The translations under genes were made by a program, and so were the position numbers. Of a DNA stretch of 64,000 nucleotides, positions 60,701-64,000 are shown in pieces (positions within the stretch are counted from its first letter, which is position 1; each line of letters opens with the position of its first letter). This DNA is from Rhynchospora pubera. Taxonomy: Eukaryota > Streptophyta > Magnoliopsida > Poales > Cyperaceae. The notes under the pieces were generated by a model. It saw only the letters and a list, made by a program, of their open reading frames with translations, did no database searches and was not told the DNA's origin. Where the stretch lies: assembly GCA_028095005.1 (NCBI GenBank), contig CM051461.1, positions 175,095,144 through 175,159,143 on the forward strand. Reading direction: 5' to 3'.

Positions 60701-63274
60701 ATGGGTGGCCGCAAGCTTGAATTAGAAACCCAGTTCGACGACAAAATGGAGAAGAGAGAGAAGAAGCATAAGAAAAAGAATCGGTCGGAAGAGGCTCCGA
60801 ATGGAGAGGTGGTAGAGGTGATCAAAATGGAGAAGAAAGAGAAGAAGGAAAAGAAGAAGAAGAAGAAGGAGAAGAAGAGAAGTATTGAGGAGTCAGAACT
60901 GGAACCATCTTCTGCTAATGGTAATTTTACTTGATTTTTTCACGACTCATGAAAGGAATTATTGTTTCTAGTTTAGTTTAGGGGAAAGTGTGACTTTAGC
61001 TTATTCATTGTTTTAATCTTATTGCTCCAACATCAGTCAAAAACTCAAAATGTGATATGAGGCATTAATCATTTACAGTTGGGTACAAAATAACAACACT
61101 GTTCCACAAGTTTGTATAGGATTGTTTTCTTTGACAAATCTCTTCTCTTTTGTGATCTATAAATCAACTCTATTAGACAAATTGGTAATTACAAATACAT
61201 TTTGATATGAGTATACTTTGAATAATGAATTATTCTTTTACTTGAGCAATTGTTTTTCTACTGTGTTATCTAATTAAATTAATGTGAATATCTTATGTGC
61301 AATTTGGTTTAATTGTTTTAACTGAGAATGGACGTTACCTGCAAATTAGAGCAAAAATCATTGTGAATAACTGCATACCGTTGATAAATATGTTCAAATT
61401 ATTGTTCTGTGCAAATTCAAAAGAGTAGCGGGTCAATTTTGTTTCTTTGAAAAGACATGGTGGATACCTTTGATAAATATGTTTTAAAATATTGTTCTAT
61501 CATGCAAATACACATGAGCATTGGGTGATTTTTTTTCATTGAAAACTTGAAATGTCTGTTGCCTTGCTGGTCAGTAGCCTTTATTATTGTTCCCTGAGAA
61601 AACAGATCTAACATTGAGTAGGTAGCGAAGAGAAGAAAAAGAGAAAGATAGAAGAAACTAAAGAAAAAGGAGAAGAAGAAGAAGAAGACTCCAAGACTGT
61701 TACAGTATCAGGGGAAAACACTACCGATAAGAAATACGCCCCTTTGACTTCTTTTGAACAGTCAAATCTTCCAGAAAACGTGCTTCAGTGCTGTCAAAAT
61801 TTCAAAAAACCATCACCAATTCAATCTCATGCATGGCCATTTTTGTTGAACGGCCGAGATTTCATCGGAATTGCTGCCACTGGATCTGGTAAGGAATCTG
61901 TTTTCTTGGTTGATGTTCTAAAAATTAATGAAATCAACAACTTATGCAGCTAAATTTTTCTTAGGAAAAACAATTGCATTTGGTGTACCGGCATTGATGC
62001 ATATATTGAATAAGAAAAAACAGTCAAAGAAAGCAGTTCCAAGGTGCCTTGTTCTCTCTCCAACAAGAGAGCTTGCTCAGCAGGTAACATTGCATTTACA
62101 TTTTTGCTCTTCTATAGTTTTGCCTAAATTGTTTACTATATATTACCTCTAATGACAGATATCAGATGTATTGAGTGAAGCAGGGTCAGCATGTGGTGTA
62201 AAAACAGTCTGCTTGTATGGCGGCACCTCCAAAGGACCTCAGATTTCTGCTCTCAAGTCTGGAGTGGTTTGTTGCGTTTTTACTTTCTATTCATTATTGT
62301 TTATTTATTTGTTTTGGTACCTCCTTTTATTCAAGTAGGTGGATCTTGGGGACAAATTATTGATTGTTTGTATTTTTATTTATTTTTTTAGTTACTAATG
62401 ATCTCTTTGTTTTGTGTATGTAGGACGTTGTTATAGGGACGCCAGGTAGAATGAAAGATCTGATTGAAATGGGTGTGTGCTCTCTTAAGGAGGTTTCATT
62501 TGTGGTAAGCTTTCTAGTTCTCATGTTATGACTAAATTAGAGTGTCTTGTTGTAATGAATTATATGAATGGTCCTCACTTGTATAGTTGTATTACATAGT
62601 TCCTGCTTTGGTCCCTGAAGTTCACAATTGTTGTTGTTGTACTGAAGCATTAAATATTCCATGTTTTACCAATTTGGTCCTTGCTATCCTTTGTCAAAAA
62701 TTGACTTGAGGTGTAGCTACTACCAACCTTAAATGAGGTTTTGTTATTGAAAAATATACCATAATAGTAAAGTGACTTACTTGTAACTAGCTTTGATCAT
62801 TTTTATTTTCTAATTCTGTAAATAAAAATATTGGTGAGGAGTGAGGACCTTATTTGTAGTATTAAGGAACAAAAACTGGAAGTTAGAAACTTGAGGCCAA
62901 AAGAGCTGAATGCTCTTAGGGACACTTGATGCAATTTATTTTGTATTTTTCATCATTTTCTTTCATCATATTTGTTTATCTAGGTTCTGGATGAAGCTGA
63001 TCGAATGCTTGATTTGGGTTTTGAACCAGAAGTGCGTGCCATTTTAAGCCAAACTTGCTCAGGTTTGTGAACCTTTACCATTAACTGGATATAACACTCT
63101 AGTACTGCTTTTGAAATCCTTATTATATGTTTTATGTACATAGATGCTGACTAACACATGTTTGAATTGCTTCTTTGTTATGATGCAGTGAGACAGATGG
63201 TAATGTTTAGTGCAACATGGCCTCTCGCGGTTCATCAGCTGGCCCAAGAATTCATGGATCCTAACCCTGTCAAG
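60701..63274 (+). CDS. RH5: DEAD-box RNA helicase 5-like, copy 2, exons 1-7 (runs off right edge)
   Basis: Exons are 60701-60920, 61622-61888, 61965-62083, 62159-62266, 62424-62504, 62984-63062 and 63189-63274, encoding the first 320 residues through FMDPNPVK (all of the first RecA domain). The translation is identical to copy 1. The window ends in intron 7, so the rest cannot be judged. Intron 1 has no LINE. A single base differs in the 5' leader (60652 A against 16240 G). Confidence 0.93.
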
Positions 63275-64000
63275 GTACCCAATGCCTCTATCTACTCTTC
63301 TTTATTTGTTGACTTGAAAAAGGCTCACAAGTACACCTTAGGAATGTCATTGAATAGTATTTTGAATCGTGAATTGCTGTGTTTGGGTATAATCAAATTG
63401 AAGTACAACAAACAGCTTCAACATGATCTAAATAATTTTCACTTACAAAATCACAATAATACTATAATTTTCACTTCCGAATGTCATTGAATAGTATTTT
63501 GAATTGTGAATTGATGTGTTTGGGTATAATCAAATTGAAGTGCAACAAGCAGCTTCAACATGATCTAAATAATAATTTTCATTTAGAAAATCACAACAAT
63601 ACCATAATTAATCTTGTTTACACGTTATAATAGTAAGAAATTCTCAATTTGAGCTTGAGATATGGGTTGAACTGCCATCATAGACCTGTAATTGAATACA
63701 CAATTCAATGAATAATTCGGTAATAATCTGTTGTAGTTTTTAAGGATATAAATAATTAAATAAATAATGGTACAGTTCAATGCACTAAATACATGGCTAT
63801 GATATTGAATCTCAAGTTCCTAGTTATTTACATAAAATATTTTAGTTTTTACAGTAGTTAATTTGTAATACACTGACAACATCACTATTTCATATTTTTT
63901 TGGTAAATAATTCGAAATGAAATTTGGTTAATGATCTCTTGAATGTTGTTCATTGATGCACTAACAAGCCAAACTAATCAAGGCCTGACAAGGCCTGTAG

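Larger units (their letters stand above)
44419..64000. repeat. Large duplication, copy 2 (matches 1-20201)
   Basis: This is the second copy of the duplicated block in direct orientation. It has the empty (ancestral) site for the LINE that sits in copy 1: at 61293-61312 there are 20 bp that are missing from copy 1. It carries the shorter G-tract (13 G at 46671-46683). The copy runs off the right edge inside RH5 intron 7. On its left, 43098-44418 holds the 3' exons of the APRR2-like gene; the equivalent of that part for copy 1 would lie left of position 1. Confidence 0.97.

Noticed and set aside
1..64000. CRISPR arrays, bacterial operons or plastid DNA insertions
   Set aside because: No spacer-repeat pattern, no operon-like gene packing, and no organelle genes were recognised.

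Overview
This window is plant nuclear DNA. It is AT-rich, the genes are split by GT-AG introns, and every protein I can name is plant-type (a GARP response-regulator-like protein, a non-specific phospholipase C, a peroxisomal urate-pathway enzyme, a plant DEAD-box helicase). The intergenic DNA is full of small foldback transposons, a hAT element, a CACTA MITE, a LINE fragment and part of a Ty3/gypsy element. The TTL and PPR-SMR proteins read more like monocot than eudicot versions to me, so a non-grass monocot is my low-confidence guess; I cannot name the species.

Layout, left to right. (1) 1-20201 is one copy of a large duplication. It holds the 5' half of an APRR2-like gene (minus strand, running off the left edge), about 14.4 kb of transposon-rich intergenic DNA, and the first seven exons of a DEAD-box helicase gene (RH5-like, plus strand). 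(2) 20202-44418 occurs once in the window. It holds the rest of the RH5-like gene, a TTL/allantoin-synthase gene (minus), an intron-containing elongator tRNA-Met (plus), a 100-aa conserved unknown protein (minus), a five-exon non-specific phospholipase C (minus), a gypsy-type fragment with a two-exon antisense gene and one LTR, the C-terminal exon of a PPR-SMR gene (plus), and the last exons of the second APRR2-like gene. (3) 44419-64000 is the second duplication copy, again APRR2-like 5' exons, intergenic DNA and RH5-like exons 1-7.

The copies match from edge to edge. By eye I found five single-base differences, three homopolymer length changes and one 5'-truncated LINE present only in copy 1 (RH5 intron 1). 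No end of the duplication is visible: the repeat continues past both window edges, so any junction lies between about 20.2 and 44.4 kb. Either this is a very young (probably tandem, period about 44 kb) segmental duplication, or two haplotypes of one locus were placed in series by the assembler. This is the main question the window raises.

I rebuilt five protein genes exon by exon with consistent phases: APRR2-like (11 coding exons, 522 aa), RH5-like (13 exons, 532 aa), TTL (6 exons, 326 or 304 aa depending on one acceptor), NPC (5 exons, 517 aa) and the small unknown gene (2 exons, 100 aa). They are separate housekeeping or regulatory genes, not one pathway. Details that stand out are an in-frame alternative acceptor in TTL that adds or removes a peroxisomal PTS2 signal, an apparent GC-AG intron in APRR2, and the antisense gene inside the gypsy fragment.
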